The position numbers and the translations under genes are program-made. Below are positions 49,222-58,160 of a stretch of DNA of 64,000 nt, in pieces. The DNA comes from Mongoliimonas terrestris (lineage in GTDB: Bacteria; Pseudomonadota; Alphaproteobacteria; Rhizobiales; Pleomorphomonadaceae). The notes beneath the pieces are model-generated. The model made no database searches and was not told where the DNA came from. It was given only the letters and a program-made list of their open reading frames with translations. The DNA lies in the NCBI RefSeq assembly GCF_001927285.1, contig NZ_MSIG01000005.1, positions 186,001 through 250,000 on the forward strand. Direction: 5' to 3'. Within the stretch, counting starts at the first letter, position 1. Each line of letters opens with the position of its first letter.

Positions 49222-50040
49222 TCAGGACACCTCCGAAACTGTCGCCGCCGAGGCGAGTGTCTCGGTGGCGGGACCCTGGTGGGCGCCGCGCAGAAAGGCC
49301 ACGCCGTGCTGGTCGAGACCCGCCGCCACCCGGACATACTGCTCCGTCGGGCATCGGTCGTTCGCCGCGTCGAAGCCGACCCAGCCGAGACCGTTGACGT
49401 GGACCTCCGCCCAGAGCCAGGCCGCGTCCGCCTTGCCGTCGCGGTCGGCCAGATAGCCGGAGACCACCCGTGCGGGCATGTCCATGCACCGGGCGAGGGC
49501 GACGAAGAGGTGGGCGAGGCCCGCCGGCGATCCTTCCGCCGCCTTCAGCACGTCGGCGGCGGTCTCCCGCGTGATGCAGGACACGTCCTCCACCGCCAGC
49601 GGCCGCGGCTTGATGCGCTCGTTCAGCAGCTTCATGGTCGCGTGCCCGCGATCGAGCGGGTTGGCGCCGGCCGCGGCCCGCACGTCCGCGGCGACGTCGC
49701 GTATGGACGGATCCGGCGTCGTCAGCATGGTTTCGCGCAGGAAGAGCGCGGTCGGCAGGCGCTCGCCGATCTGGAGGACGCCAGCCGTGTCGTCGGTCTC
49801 CACCTCGCCGGCGGCCGTGATGGTCAGGTCCTCCAGCGGTCCGGCCAGGAAGAAGTCGTGGGTGATGTTGCCGTAGCTGTCGAAGCTGCGGGCAAGGCGG
49901 CAATCCCGGTCCACATCGATGCGCCAGTCGACCACATACTGGCCGTCGTAGGTGCGCGGGGTCATCCTGAGGTTCCGGATGGCGCTGGAGACCGGTTGGT
50001 CGAACCGGGCCGAGATCTCGTGGCTGATGCGCAATCGCAT
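49222..50040 (-). CDS. Transglutaminase-like protein of the Anbu operon, catalytically degenerate
   Basis: The 272-residue protein has the N-terminal beta domain (MRLRISHEISARFDQPV) and transglutaminase-like core of the Anbu-associated family. The nucleophile region, usually GVCQDFAHL, reads GSPAGLAHL, so Pro replaces the Cys. The His motif (SHAWAEV) reads AWLWAEV, while the Asp (WVGFDAAND) remains. It is therefore probably not an active peptidase or transglutaminase and may bind substrate or act as a scaffold. It starts 4 bp after the alpha-E stop. Confidence 0.88.
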   Translation of the reverse strand: MRLRISHEISARFDQPVSSAIRNLRMTPRTYDGQYVVDWRIDVDRDCRLARSFDSYGNITHDFFLAGPLEDLTITAAGEVETDDTAGVLQIGERLPTALFLRETMLTTPDPSIRDVAADVRAAAGANPLDRGHATMKLLNERIKPRPLAVEDVSCITRETAADVLKAAEGSPAGLAHLFVALARCMDMPARVVSGYLADRDGKADAAWLWAEVHVNGLGWVGFDAANDRCPTEQYVRVAAGLDQHGVAFLRGAHQGPATETLASAATVSEVS

Positions 50041-50044
50041 GGGG

Positions 50045-50986
50045 CTACTCGAGATACTGTTCGGCGATCGCGAACCCGAGGTTCGCGTTGTCGGCGATGA
50101 AGGTATCCAGGTAGTCCGACAAGCCGGTCTTGAACACCTCGTCCATCTGCGCGCCCTGCAGCCGTCCGAAGGTCGCCCGCGCCTTGCGCTGCGCCGGACC
50201 TTGCCGGCCATAGTCGCGGGCGAGACTGTCGAGGTTGCGGGTGATGTTCTGGTAGCAGGCGACCAGCGAGCGGGGCATTTCGTCCCGGAGGATGAGGAGA
50301 TCGGCCACCAGATGCGGCTTCAGGTTCTCCCGGTAGACCCAGTGGTAGGAGGTCAGCGCCGACACCGAGCGGAGGATCCACGACCACTGGTAATAGTCGA
50401 ACCCGCCGCCAACCGACGGACGATCGGGCGTCAGCACGTCCGCCTTCACGTTGAGGATGCGGGCGGTGAAGTCGGCCCGCTCGATGTAGCTGCCGAGACA
50501 GAGGAAATAATAGGCGTCGTTGCGCAGCATGGTCCGGTGGGCGGAGCCGTCGAAGCGCAGCGAGGCCTCCTTCACCCAGCCGAGGAAGTCGGACAATTCC
50601 TGCCGGTTCATCCGGGCGGCGGAGCGCTTGCGCATTTCCAGCCAGCCGGAATTGATCGTCTCCCACATGTCCATGGTAAGCGCCGTGCGCACCGACCGGG
50701 CGTTGGTGCGCGCGACTTCCATGCAAGAGCGGATGGACGACGGATTGAAGGTGGAGAAGGCCAGATGCTCCACCACCGTGCGGGCGTTGGCCTCGCCGTA
50801 GGCTTCCTGGAAGCTGTCGAGCGTGCCGGTGGCGGCGACGGCCATCTCCCACTCGTTGCTGCCCTCCGCATGGCTGACCGGCATGGCGGACAGACGGGCG
50901 GCGGCTTCCAGGAGGCGCGCGGTGTTCTCGGCCCGCTCCACATAGCGGGCGAGCCAGAAGAGGTTGTCGGCGTGGCGACTCAGCAT
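50045..50986 (-). CDS. Alpha-E domain-containing protein (DUF403)
   Basis: The 313-residue all-helical protein begins MLSRHADNLFWLARYVERAENTARLLEAAARL and contains NDAYYFLCLGSYIERADFTARILNVKADVL, the repeated E-rich helices that define the alpha-E family. These proteins always accompany circularly permuted ATP-grasp enzymes and are predicted partners in a peptide or amide ligase system. It is 49 bp downstream of the ATP-grasp gene. Confidence 0.93.
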   Translation of the reverse strand: MLSRHADNLFWLARYVERAENTARLLEAAARLSAMPVSHAEGSNEWEMAVAATGTLDSFQEAYGEANARTVVEHLAFSTFNPSSIRSCMEVARTNARSVRTALTMDMWETINSGWLEMRKRSAARMNRQELSDFLGWVKEASLRFDGSAHRTMLRNDAYYFLCLGSYIERADFTARILNVKADVLTPDRPSVGGGFDYYQWSWILRSVSALTSYHWVYRENLKPHLVADLLILRDEMPRSLVACYQNITRNLDSLARDYGRQGPAQRKARATFGRLQGAQMDEVFKTGLSDYLDTFIADNANLGFAIAEQYLE

Positions 50987-51035
50987 GGACGGAACTCGGC
51001 CGAGGGGAACGGATGGCGGACTGGGCGCACGCGGA

Positions 51036-52532
51036 TCAGACCTTTCCCTGCGATTGGGACTGCGACTGCGATGGGCTGCCACCCTCGGCCGGCCCGAGGT
51101 CGTCCGTGTCCGGATCCTCGATGATCCAGGTGTCCTTGGTGCCGCCGCCCTGGCTGGAGTTCACCACCAGCGAGCCCTCCTTGAGGGCAACGCGCGTGAG
51201 GCCGCCGGGGACGATGCGGACCTTGTCGGACCCGGTGAGCACGAACGGTCGAAGGTCCACATGGCGCGGCGCGATGCCCTCCTCCACGAAGGTGGGCGAG
51301 GTGGAGAGCGCCAGGGTGGGCTGGGCGATGAAGTTGTCCGGATCGGCCTTCAGCTTGGCGGCGAAACTTTCGATCTGCGCCTTGTCGGCCTTCGGGCCGA
51401 CCAGCATGCCGTAGCCGCCGGAACCCTGCACCTCCTTCACCACCAGGTCGGGAAGGTTCTCCAGGACGTATTTCAGCGAGTCCGGCTCGCGGCAGCGCCA
51501 GGTCGGCACGTTCTTCAGGATCGGCTCCTCGCCGAGATAGAAGCGCACGATGTCCGGCATGTAGGTGTACATGGCCTTGTCGTCGGCAACGCCGGTGCCG
51601 ACCGCGTTGGCGACGTTCACGTTGCCGGCGCGGTAGGCGCTGATCAGGCCCGGCACGCCCAGAACCGAATCCGGCCGGAAGGCGAGGGGGTCGAGGAAGT
51701 CGTCGTCGATGCGCCGGTAGATCACATCCACCCGCTTCGGCCCCTCGGTGGTGCGCATGTAGACCACGTTGTCGCGCACGAAGAGATCGCGGCCCTCCAC
51801 GAGGTCGACGCCGAGCTTGTCGGCGAGGAAGCTGTGCTCGTAATAGGCGGAATTGAGCGGTCCCGGCGTCATCAGCGCCACCGTCGGCTCCGACGGCGCG
51901 GAGGCGGGCGCGAGCGACCTGAGGCTCGCCAGCAGTTCGTCCGGATAGTTCTCCACCGGCTGGATGCGCGCTTCGGCGAAGAGGTCCGGGAAGAGCCGCA
52001 TCATCACGTCCCGGTTCTCCAGCATGTAGGAGACGCCGGACGGCGTGCGGGCGTTGTCTTCCAGGACGTAGAAGTCGTTGTCGTCGGTGCGGATGATGTC
52101 GATGCCGGCGATCTGCACGTAGACGTCGGAGGGCAGCTTCACGCCCACCATCTCGGGCCGAAAGGACGGGTTCTGGTAGACCAGTTCCTGCGGCACGACG
52201 CCGGCCCGGATGATCTCGCCCTTGCCGTAGATGTCGGCGAGGAAGCGGTTGAGGGCGGTCACCCGCTGGGTGAGGCCCTTGGAAAGCGTGCCCCATTCGG
52301 CGGTGGTCAGCACCCGGGGCACGATGTCGAACGGGATGATGCGCTCTTCGGCTTCCGCGTCGCCATAAACCGCGAAGGTGATGCCGATGCGCCGGAACAG
52401 GAACTCGGCTTCCTCCTGGCGACGCTTCAAGGTCTCCGGCTTCGTCTCCGCCAGCCAGGACTTGATCAGGCTGTAGGCCGGACGACAGGTCGACCCGTCC
52501 CCCGTCATTTCGTCGAACGCAACTCCGGCCAT
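51036..52532 (-). CDS. Circularly permuted ATP-grasp family protein
   Basis: The 498-residue protein is the CP_ATPgrasp (DUF404/407) member of the Anbu operon: FRRIGITFAVYGDAEAEERIIPFDIVPRVL at the N-terminus, then GIDIIRTDDNDFYVLEDNARTPSGVSYMLENRDVMMRLFP, AVGTGVADDKAMY, LVVKEVQGSGGYGM and the C-terminal NSSQGGGTKDTW glycine loop. Predicted to make amide bonds using ATP, with unknown substrates. The tail is a low-complexity SQSQSQSQ. The start is ATG 52532. Confidence 0.93.
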   Translation of the reverse strand: MAGVAFDEMTGDGSTCRPAYSLIKSWLAETKPETLKRRQEEAEFLFRRIGITFAVYGDAEAEERIIPFDIVPRVLTTAEWGTLSKGLTQRVTALNRFLADIYGKGEIIRAGVVPQELVYQNPSFRPEMVGVKLPSDVYVQIAGIDIIRTDDNDFYVLEDNARTPSGVSYMLENRDVMMRLFPDLFAEARIQPVENYPDELLASLRSLAPASAPSEPTVALMTPGPLNSAYYEHSFLADKLGVDLVEGRDLFVRDNVVYMRTTEGPKRVDVIYRRIDDDFLDPLAFRPDSVLGVPGLISAYRAGNVNVANAVGTGVADDKAMYTYMPDIVRFYLGEEPILKNVPTWRCREPDSLKYVLENLPDLVVKEVQGSGGYGMLVGPKADKAQIESFAAKLKADPDNFIAQPTLALSTSPTFVEEGIAPRHVDLRPFVLTGSDKVRIVPGGLTRVALKEGSLVVNSSQGGGTKDTWIIEDPDTDDLGPAEGGSPSQSQSQSQGKV

Positions 52533-52715
52533 CAACCCGTCCTTTGCAGCACCCCACGTGATGATTTAAGCGGCATTTCGGCACCTGGAGCAAGGACACG
52601 GATTAGGCAATTCGTCGGCGGAACCGTTTATTTTGCGGGCACCCAACCGATTGTGCGCGCGCGCCTTTCCGTGCCGTGCCGAAACCCTTCGCCCGGACCC
52701 TCGCGATCGACGGCG

Positions 52716-53609
52716 TTACATGAGCCGCAGACCCTTCAGGCTGGCATGGCCGTCGCGGCCGATGATGATGTGGTCGTGCACCGCGATGCCGAGCGGTCCG
52801 GCCACGTCCACGATCTGCTTGGTCATGGTCACGTCCGCCCGCGACGGGGTCGGGTCGCCGGACGGGTGGTTGTGGACGAGGATGAGGGCGGTGGCCGACA
52901 GCTCCAGCGCGCGCTTGACCACCTCGCGCGGGTAGACGGGCGTGTGGTCCACGGTGCCGGTCTGCTGCACCTCGTCGGCGATCACGGCGTTCTTCTTGTC
53001 GAGGAAGAGGATGCGGAACTGCTCCTTCTCCTCGAACGCCATGGCGGCACGGCAATAGTCGATGACGGCCGACCATGAGGAGAGCACCGGCCGTTTCAGG
53101 ACCGCGCCGCGGGCGAGGCGCTTCGCGGCGGCGTGCAGGATCTTGAGGTTCAGCGCCACCTTGGGGCCGATGCCCTTCACCCGGGCGAGCCGCGCTTCCG
53201 GCGCGCCGATCACCTCCGCGAAGGAGCCGAACTCGGCGATCAGCTGCTTGGCGAGCGGCTTCAGGTCCTTCTGCGGGATGAGCGGGAAGAGGACGAGTTC
53301 CATGAGCTCGTAGTCGGCGATGGCCTCCGGCCCGACGGCGCTGAACCGCTGGCGCAGTCGCTCGCGGTGGCCGACATAGTGGGGCGGAACGGCGCTTGCG
53401 GGCGTTCCGGCATCCGCCGGCCGATCGGGCGCCGGACCATCCGGCACCGGACCATCGGGCACCGGACCATCAGGCACCCCATCCCCGCGCGCCGTCCGGC
53501 GCCGCGACTTGGGGGCAGGCGCCCCATCGGCGCCCGTCCCGTCCGCGCCCGTCCGGTCACCGGAAGCCTGCCGGCCCATCGCCGGCTTGCCGTCTTCAAG
53601 ACCGTCCAT
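52716..53609 (-). CDS. radC: RadC family JAB/MPN-domain protein
   Basis: The 297-residue protein has the RadC C-terminal metalloprotease-like domain with the JAMM motif [14 protein letters not shown] and N-terminal helix-hairpin-helix segment ([20 protein letters not shown]). Its first 75 residues are a low-complexity, Pro/Asp/Gly-rich extension with a 5-residue repeat (PDGPV) encoded by a 15-bp tandem repeat; the conserved protein starts near [13 protein letters not shown]. The role of RadC in DNA metabolism is unresolved. Confidence 0.92.
   Translation of the reverse strand: MDGLEDGKPAMGRQASGDRTGADGTGADGAPAPKSRRRTARGDGVPDGPVPDGPVPDGPAPDRPADAGTPASAVPPHYVGHRERLRQRFSAVGPEAIADYELMELVLFPLIPQKDLKPLAKQLIAEFGSFAEVIGAPEARLARVKGIGPKVALNLKILHAAAKRLARGAVLKRPVLSSWSAVIDYCRAAMAFEEKEQFRILFLDKKNAVIADEVQQTGTVDHTPVYPREVVKRALELSATALILVHNHPSGDPTPSRADVTMTKQIVDVAGPLGIAVHDHIIIGRDGHASLKGLRLM
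53431..53475. repeat. 15-bp tandem repeat inside radC
   Basis: Three near-identical 15-bp units (ACCGGACCATCGGGC type) encode PDGPV repeats in the disordered N-terminus of the RadC protein. Confidence 0.8.
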
Positions 53610-53727
53610 GCCTCGCCTCGCCGCCTTCCGCCGACCTTAGCAGATTCGACAGGAGGCCCGGCAAGCGACGGAAAGCGGTCTGCGCCGCTTCCACTATCTG
53701 GAGTTGTAGCGATTGCGGACGGCGATC

Positions 53728-54558
53728 TCAGCCCACCATCACCGGCGGCTTGTCGAGGCCCTTCGGCGACAGCGTGAAGATGTCCACGCCGGTGTCGGTC
53801 ACGCCGACCGCGTGCTCGAACTGGGCCGACAGCGACCGGTCGCGGGTCACCGCCGTCCAGCCGTCGTTCAGCACCTTCACGTGCGGACGGCCGAGGTTCA
53901 CCATGGGCTCCACGGTGAAGATCATGCCCGGCCGCAGCACCACGCCCTCGCCGCGGCGGCCGTAGTGCAGGATGTTTGGCGCGTCGTGGAAAAGGCGGCC
54001 GACCCCGTGGCCGCAGAAATCGCGCACCACCGAGCAGCGCTCGCTCTCCACATAGCGCTGGATCGCCTCGCCGATGTCGCCGGTGGTGGCGCCGGGGCGG
54101 ATGGCCGCGATGCCGCGGAGCAGCGACTCGTAGGTGACGTCGATCAACCGCTCGGCCGCGCGCTTGATCTCGCCGACGCCGTACATGCGGCTGCTGTCGC
54201 CATGCCAGCCGTCGAGCACATAGGTGACGTCGATGTTGACGATGTCGCCTTCGCGCAGCGGCTTGTCGTTCGGAATGCCGTGGCAGACCACGTGGTTGAT
54301 CGAGGTACACGAGGCCTTGGTGTAGCCCCGGTAGTAGAGGGTCGCCGGCAGGGCGCCATGGTCGACGCCGAACCCGAAGACGAAGCGGTCGATCTCGTCG
54401 GTGGTCACGCCCGGGCGCACCCGATCGACGAGTTCGTCCAGGCAACGCGCCGTCAACTGGCAGGCCCGGCGCATGCCTTCGAAGTCCTCGGCCGTGTAGA
54501 GGCGGATGTCGCCGGTGTTGCGCAGCGGAGCGAGCCCCGCGTCCACATAGGTCACCAT
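53728..54558 (-). CDS. map: Methionine aminopeptidase type I
   Basis: The 276-residue metalloprotease removes N-terminal Met from nascent proteins. Metal ligands are visible in NIDVTYVLDGWHGDSSRMY (two Asp), CGHGVGRLFHDAPN (His), FTVEPMVN (Glu) and AQFEHAVGVT (Glu). ATG 54558 gives the family N-terminus (IRLYTAEDFEGMRRACQLTA). Located between radC and sfsA, a conserved order. Confidence 0.96.
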   Translation of the reverse strand: MVTYVDAGLAPLRNTGDIRLYTAEDFEGMRRACQLTARCLDELVDRVRPGVTTDEIDRFVFGFGVDHGALPATLYYRGYTKASCTSINHVVCHGIPNDKPLREGDIVNIDVTYVLDGWHGDSSRMYGVGEIKRAAERLIDVTYESLLRGIAAIRPGATTGDIGEAIQRYVESERCSVVRDFCGHGVGRLFHDAPNILHYGRRGEGVVLRPGMIFTVEPMVNLGRPHVKVLNDGWTAVTRDRSLSAQFEHAVGVTDTGVDIFTLSPKGLDKPPVMVG

Positions 54559-54709
54559 CAATCGTCTCGATGCAGCGGATGCCGCGGCGGCGCCGATAGC
54601 GCCCAGCCGGCGGGTCCAGGTCCAGGGGAGGGGTGCGACGCACCCGTGTTCTGCCGTCTATATAAGCACGCCCCGTCCCGGTTGCCCATCCGCAGCCGAC
54701 GCCGCCGGC

Positions 54710-55414
54710 TCAACGGACGTCGATCGGGATCGGCCGATCGGCGCGAATCTCGGTCGGCGCGACCCGGCACGCGTAGGCGATCGCCTCCACGCCGCGCGCC
54801 CGGGCGATCCGGAAGGCCGCCGCATAGGCGGGGTCGATGTCCTCGGCGATCCGCAGCACCGCGCAGTCGGTGCGCTGGACCAGATAGACCATCACCGCCC
54901 GATGGCCGGCCTCCACCATGTCGGCGAGCTCCATCAGGTGCTTGGCGCCGCGCGCGGTGACGCTGTCGGGGAATTCCGCGACGCCGGGCGAGCGCATCAG
55001 GTGGACGTTCTTCACCTCCACATAGGCGTGCGGGCGGGCATCGTCCTCCAGGAGGATGTCGATGCGGCTGTTCTTGCCGTACTTCACCTCGCGGCGCATG
55101 CGGGCATAGCCAACGAGTTCGGCCATCACCCCGCCCGCCACCGCCTCGCCCACCAAGCCGTTCGGATGGGCGGTGTTGATCCCCACGAACCCGCCGTCCG
55201 CCTCCACGATCTCCCACGAATAGCGCAGCTTGCGCTTCGGGTCGTCGGAGAGCGACAGCCAGACCGGCGAACCCGGCAGGGCGAGCCCGGTCATGGCGCC
55301 GGGGTTGGCGCAGTGGGCGGTCGTCTCCGAGCCGTCCTCCAGGATGACGTCCGCAAGGAAGCGTTTGTAGCGCTTGACGAGGCGGGCAGGGACGAGCGGG
55401 GCGGGAAACAGCAT
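54710..55414 (-). CDS. sfsA: DNA/RNA nuclease SfsA family protein
   Basis: The 234-residue SfsA has [34 protein letters not shown], the PD-(D/E)XK-like core ([28 protein letters not shown]) and [13 protein letters not shown]. First described as a sugar fermentation stimulator in E. coli, later assigned a nuclease fold. ATG 55414 ([12 protein letters not shown]) is used. It is 151 bp upstream of map in the same orientation. Confidence 0.94.
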   Translation of the reverse strand: MLFPAPLVPARLVKRYKRFLADVILEDGSETTAHCANPGAMTGLALPGSPVWLSLSDDPKRKLRYSWEIVEADGGFVGINTAHPNGLVGEAVAGGVMAELVGYARMRREVKYGKNSRIDILLEDDARPHAYVEVKNVHLMRSPGVAEFPDSVTARGAKHLMELADMVEAGHRAVMVYLVQRTDCAVLRIAEDIDPAYAAAFRIARARGVEAIAYACRVAPTEIRADRPIPIDVR

Positions 55415-55638
55415 CGGGGCTCCGGGGGAGGGTCGAGGATCCGGCGTGGGGGCCGCCTCCTCCCCGTATCCGAGGGGCCGGTCGCGCTCAAGTCCGCTCC
55501 ACCATCCGGTTCGCCGACGGGGCTTCGCCTCATCCCGCCGGCGCGATCGGCCGCCGGGGAACGCGCCGCCTCTTGAGGGGATCGCGGGCTTGCACTAACA
55601 CCAGTGCACCCCGCCCTCCAGACTGCCGGTCGCCCCTC

Positions 55639-56433
55639 GTGTCCGAACATAGCGCGCCCACCCCGATCACCGCCGGCATCGTCGTGATCGGCGACGAGAT
55701 CCTGTCCGGCCGCACCCGCGACACCAATTCCGGCACCATCGCCGCCTATCTCACGTCGGTCGGCATCGACCTGCGGGAGGTGCGGGTCGTGCCGGACGAT
55801 CAGGACATGATCGTGGAGGCCGTCAACACCCTGCGGTCCCGCTACACCTACGTGTTCACCACCGGCGGCATCGGCCCGACCCACGACGACATCACGGCCG
55901 ACGCCGTGGGCGCCGCGTTCGGCGTGCCGGTGGACCACGACCCGCGCGCCGTGGAGATCCTGCGCAGCCACTATGCCCGGCCGGAGGACCTCACCGACGC
56001 CCGCCTGCGCATGGCCCGGATCCCGGCCGGCGCCGACCTCATCGCCAACCCGCTCACCAAGGCGCCGGGCTTCCGGATCGGCAACGTGTTCGTGATGGCC
56101 GGCGTGCCGAAGATCATGGAGGTCATGCTCGACGGCATCGGCCCGCAGCTCGCCACCGGCGCCGTCATCCACTCGGTCACGGTGGACTGTCCGTTCGGCG
56201 AAGGCGTCATCGGCACCGCCCTTGGCGCCGTGGCGGCGGCGCATCCGCTGGTGACCATCGGCAGCTACCCGATGTTCGACGGCCGCCGCTTCGCCACCAA
56301 GCTGGTGGTCCGCTCGCGCGATCCGGAGGCGTTGGCCGAGGCCGAGGCCGCCGTCAGGGCCATGGTGGACGCCGTCGCCGCGGCATCCGCGGCCGCGCCC
56401 GCCGATGCGGGCTCGGGCCGCGACAGCTATTGA
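55639..56433 (+). CDS. CinA-like molybdopterin-binding domain protein
   Basis: The 264-residue protein has ITAGIVVIGDEILSGRTRDTNSGTIAAYLTSVGID and TTGGIGPTHDDITADAVGAAFG, the N-terminal MoCF-biosynthesis/CinA (COG1058) domain, without the C-terminal deamidase domain. Members hydrolyse ADP-ribose or recycle pyridine nucleotides. The start is GTG at 55639, since upstream in-frame sequence is unconserved. Confidence 0.87.
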   Translation: MSEHSAPTPITAGIVVIGDEILSGRTRDTNSGTIAAYLTSVGIDLREVRVVPDDQDMIVEAVNTLRSRYTYVFTTGGIGPTHDDITADAVGAAFGVPVDHDPRAVEILRSHYARPEDLTDARLRMARIPAGADLIANPLTKAPGFRIGNVFVMAGVPKIMEVMLDGIGPQLATGAVIHSVTVDCPFGEGVIGTALGAVAAAHPLVTIGSYPMFDGRRFATKLVVRSRDPEALAEAEAAVRAMVDAVAAASAAAPADAGSGRDSY

Positions 56434-56554
56434 ACCGCAGCCCCCGATGCGCCGGTGACGACCGGCGCGCCGCGCGCCCGCCTTGCCGCCGCCCGGTGCC
56501 GGATGCCAACCCGGTCACCGCTCCCTTTTCACCTCTGCCCGTGAAGTCGACGCC

Positions 56555-57073
56555 ATGACCGAAGATCATCAGCCGCTCAACCCCAAGGCCTTTCCGGTGT
56601 CCTGGGACCAGTTCCACCGCGACGCGCGGGCGCTCGCCTGGCGCCTATCGGGGCAGGGAAGCTGGCAGGCCATCGTGTGCATCACCCGCGGCGGCCTGGT
56701 GCCGGCGGCCATCGTGGCGCGCGAACTCGGCATCCGGGTGATCGAGACGATCGGCATCGCCTCCTACCACGAGTACAAGGACCAGGGCTCCCTGAAGATC
56801 CTGAAGGGCGTCGACCCGAGCCTGATCGAACTCGCCGGCGGCGAGGGCGCCGGCATCCTCATCATCGACGACCTGGTGGACACCGGTAAGACCGCCCGCG
56901 TGGTGCGCGACATCCTGCCGAAGGCCCATTTCGCCACCGTCTACGCCAAGCCCAAGGGCCGGCCGCTGGTCGACACCTTCATCACCGAAGTGAGCCAGGA
57001 CACCTGGATCTACTTCCCCTGGGACCTCGGCTTCGCCTTCCAGCCGCCCATCAACCGCGACAGCCAGGGCTGA
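56555..57073 (+). CDS. gpt: Xanthine phosphoribosyltransferase
   Basis: The 172-residue purine salvage enzyme converts xanthine/guanine and PRPP to XMP/GMP. The PRPP-binding motif [19 protein letters not shown] is intact, with [20 protein letters not shown] and [13 protein letters not shown]. Start ATG 56555 gives the family length. It follows the CinA-like gene by 121 bp. Confidence 0.94.
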   Translation: MTEDHQPLNPKAFPVSWDQFHRDARALAWRLSGQGSWQAIVCITRGGLVPAAIVARELGIRVIETIGIASYHEYKDQGSLKILKGVDPSLIELAGGEGAGILIIDDLVDTGKTARVVRDILPKAHFATVYAKPKGRPLVDTFITEVSQDTWIYFPWDLGFAFQPPINRDSQG

Positions 57074-57384
57074 AGCACGGCAGCGGCCGGAGCCTTCCGG
57101 CTGCGACAAAGGACCAATCAAGCAGATTTTTTGCGATGTATTCACTTTTCTGTGGATAGCCAAAAAATCTGTTGAGAATCAGCGGATCAATCCCCCGTGA
57201 GAATGGATTTGAACAGGAACTGATTCGCTTCTTGCATGAAATGACAAGAGAGCCTGCCCGATTCCTGCCTTTTTTGACCGGCCAATGCGAAACAGCGGAC
57301 AGGCGCATCGAGGTCGATGTGTCCCCGTCGGAGGTCGTTGGTCACCGCGCGCGGCAACGCGGTCACGGGTCGAAAGGCACACGC
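57074..57384. other. Intergenic region upstream of the RlpA-like gene
   Basis: This 311-bp gap is AT-rich in its first half and contains a 10-bp inverted repeat, CAGATTTTTT (57123-57132) and AAAAAATCTG (57162-57171). It probably carries the promoter of the downstream gene; the role of the repeat is unknown. Confidence 0.45.
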
Positions 57385-57786
57385 ATGACACTCAGCATCG
57401 GCGCACAGCGCGCCATCGCGACGGCCGTCCTCATGGTCGTCTTCGTTGCCGGCGCCGGGCCGGCCTTTGCCAAGACCCAGTGCGGCAAGGCGTCGTGGTA
57501 CGCCATGCACAGCCGCACGGCGAGCGGGGAGCGCGCCAATCCTTCGGCCATGGTGGCGGCCCATCGGTCGCTGCCGTTCGGCACCATGGTGAAGGTGGAG
57601 AACCTCAACAACGGCCGTTCGGTCGTGGTGCGCATCAACGATCGCGGCCCGTTCGTGCGCGGCCGGGTGATCGACCTCTCCAAGCGCGCCGCCAACGAAC
57701 TCGGCTTCGTCAGCCGCGGCGTCACCTCCGTGCGGGTCAGCGTCATGGACAAGAAGGGCACCGCCGCCGCCGCCGTCTGCGGCTGA
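57385..57786 (+). CDS. RlpA-like double-psi beta-barrel protein
   Basis: The 133-residue secreted protein has a signal peptide (about 1-30, PAFAK) and a double-psi beta-barrel with [77 protein letters not shown], the RlpA motif including the catalytic His and Asp. RlpA-type lytic transglycosylases cut denuded peptidoglycan strands. It lacks SPOR and lipobox, so it is soluble in the periplasm. Confidence 0.9.
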   Translation: MTLSIGAQRAIATAVLMVVFVAGAGPAFAKTQCGKASWYAMHSRTASGERANPSAMVAAHRSLPFGTMVKVENLNNGRSVVVRINDRGPFVRGRVIDLSKRAANELGFVSRGVTSVRVSVMDKKGTAAAAVCG

Positions 57787-57793
57787 CCGGCCC

Positions 57794-57910
57794 TAGAGCA
57801 TTCTCCGATCAAGTTGCACGAATTGATCGATGAGAGAATGCTCCAGGCTTTTGAATCTAGAGCGATTTCTTGTCGACCTGACGATTCCGTCATGGAGGAC
57901 AAGCGCTCTA
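57794..57910. repeat. Mosaic palindromic intergenic repeat, copy 2 (117 bp)
   Basis: The element runs from TAGAGCATTCTC to AGCGCTCTA, with imperfect palindromes (GATCAAGTTG..; CGACCTGAC..) around a TTTGAATCTAGAGCGATTTCT linker. It is the counterpart, in opposite orientation, of 46971-47086. Confidence 0.85.
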
Positions 57911-58020
57911 GCCTCCGATGAACCGACGGGGGCGCCCGCGTCCCCGGTCGCTGCGCCGAGGTCTTGACCGGACCCGCGCCGCCCCGTAACCGTTCCGGCT
58001 GCATGGGGTGCCGCCGGCCC

Positions 58021-58105
58021 GCGGACGTGGCGAAACTGGTAGACGCACGAGACTTAAAATCTTGCGCCGCAAGGCTTACGGGTTCGAGTCCCGTCGTCCG
58101 CACCA
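58021..58105 (+). tRNA. tRNA-Leu (UAA anticodon)
   Basis: The 85-nt gene has a 7-bp acceptor stem (GCGGACG with CGTCCGC), anticodon loop CTTAAAA with TAA, a long variable arm (class II) with GCGCCGCAAGGCTTAC, T loop GGTTCGAGTCC and an encoded CCA. Confidence 0.97.
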
Positions 58106-58160
58106 TGGCAGCCGACCCGGTTCTCCTGTGGCGTCAGCCAGGAGATGGACGGAACGGGGC

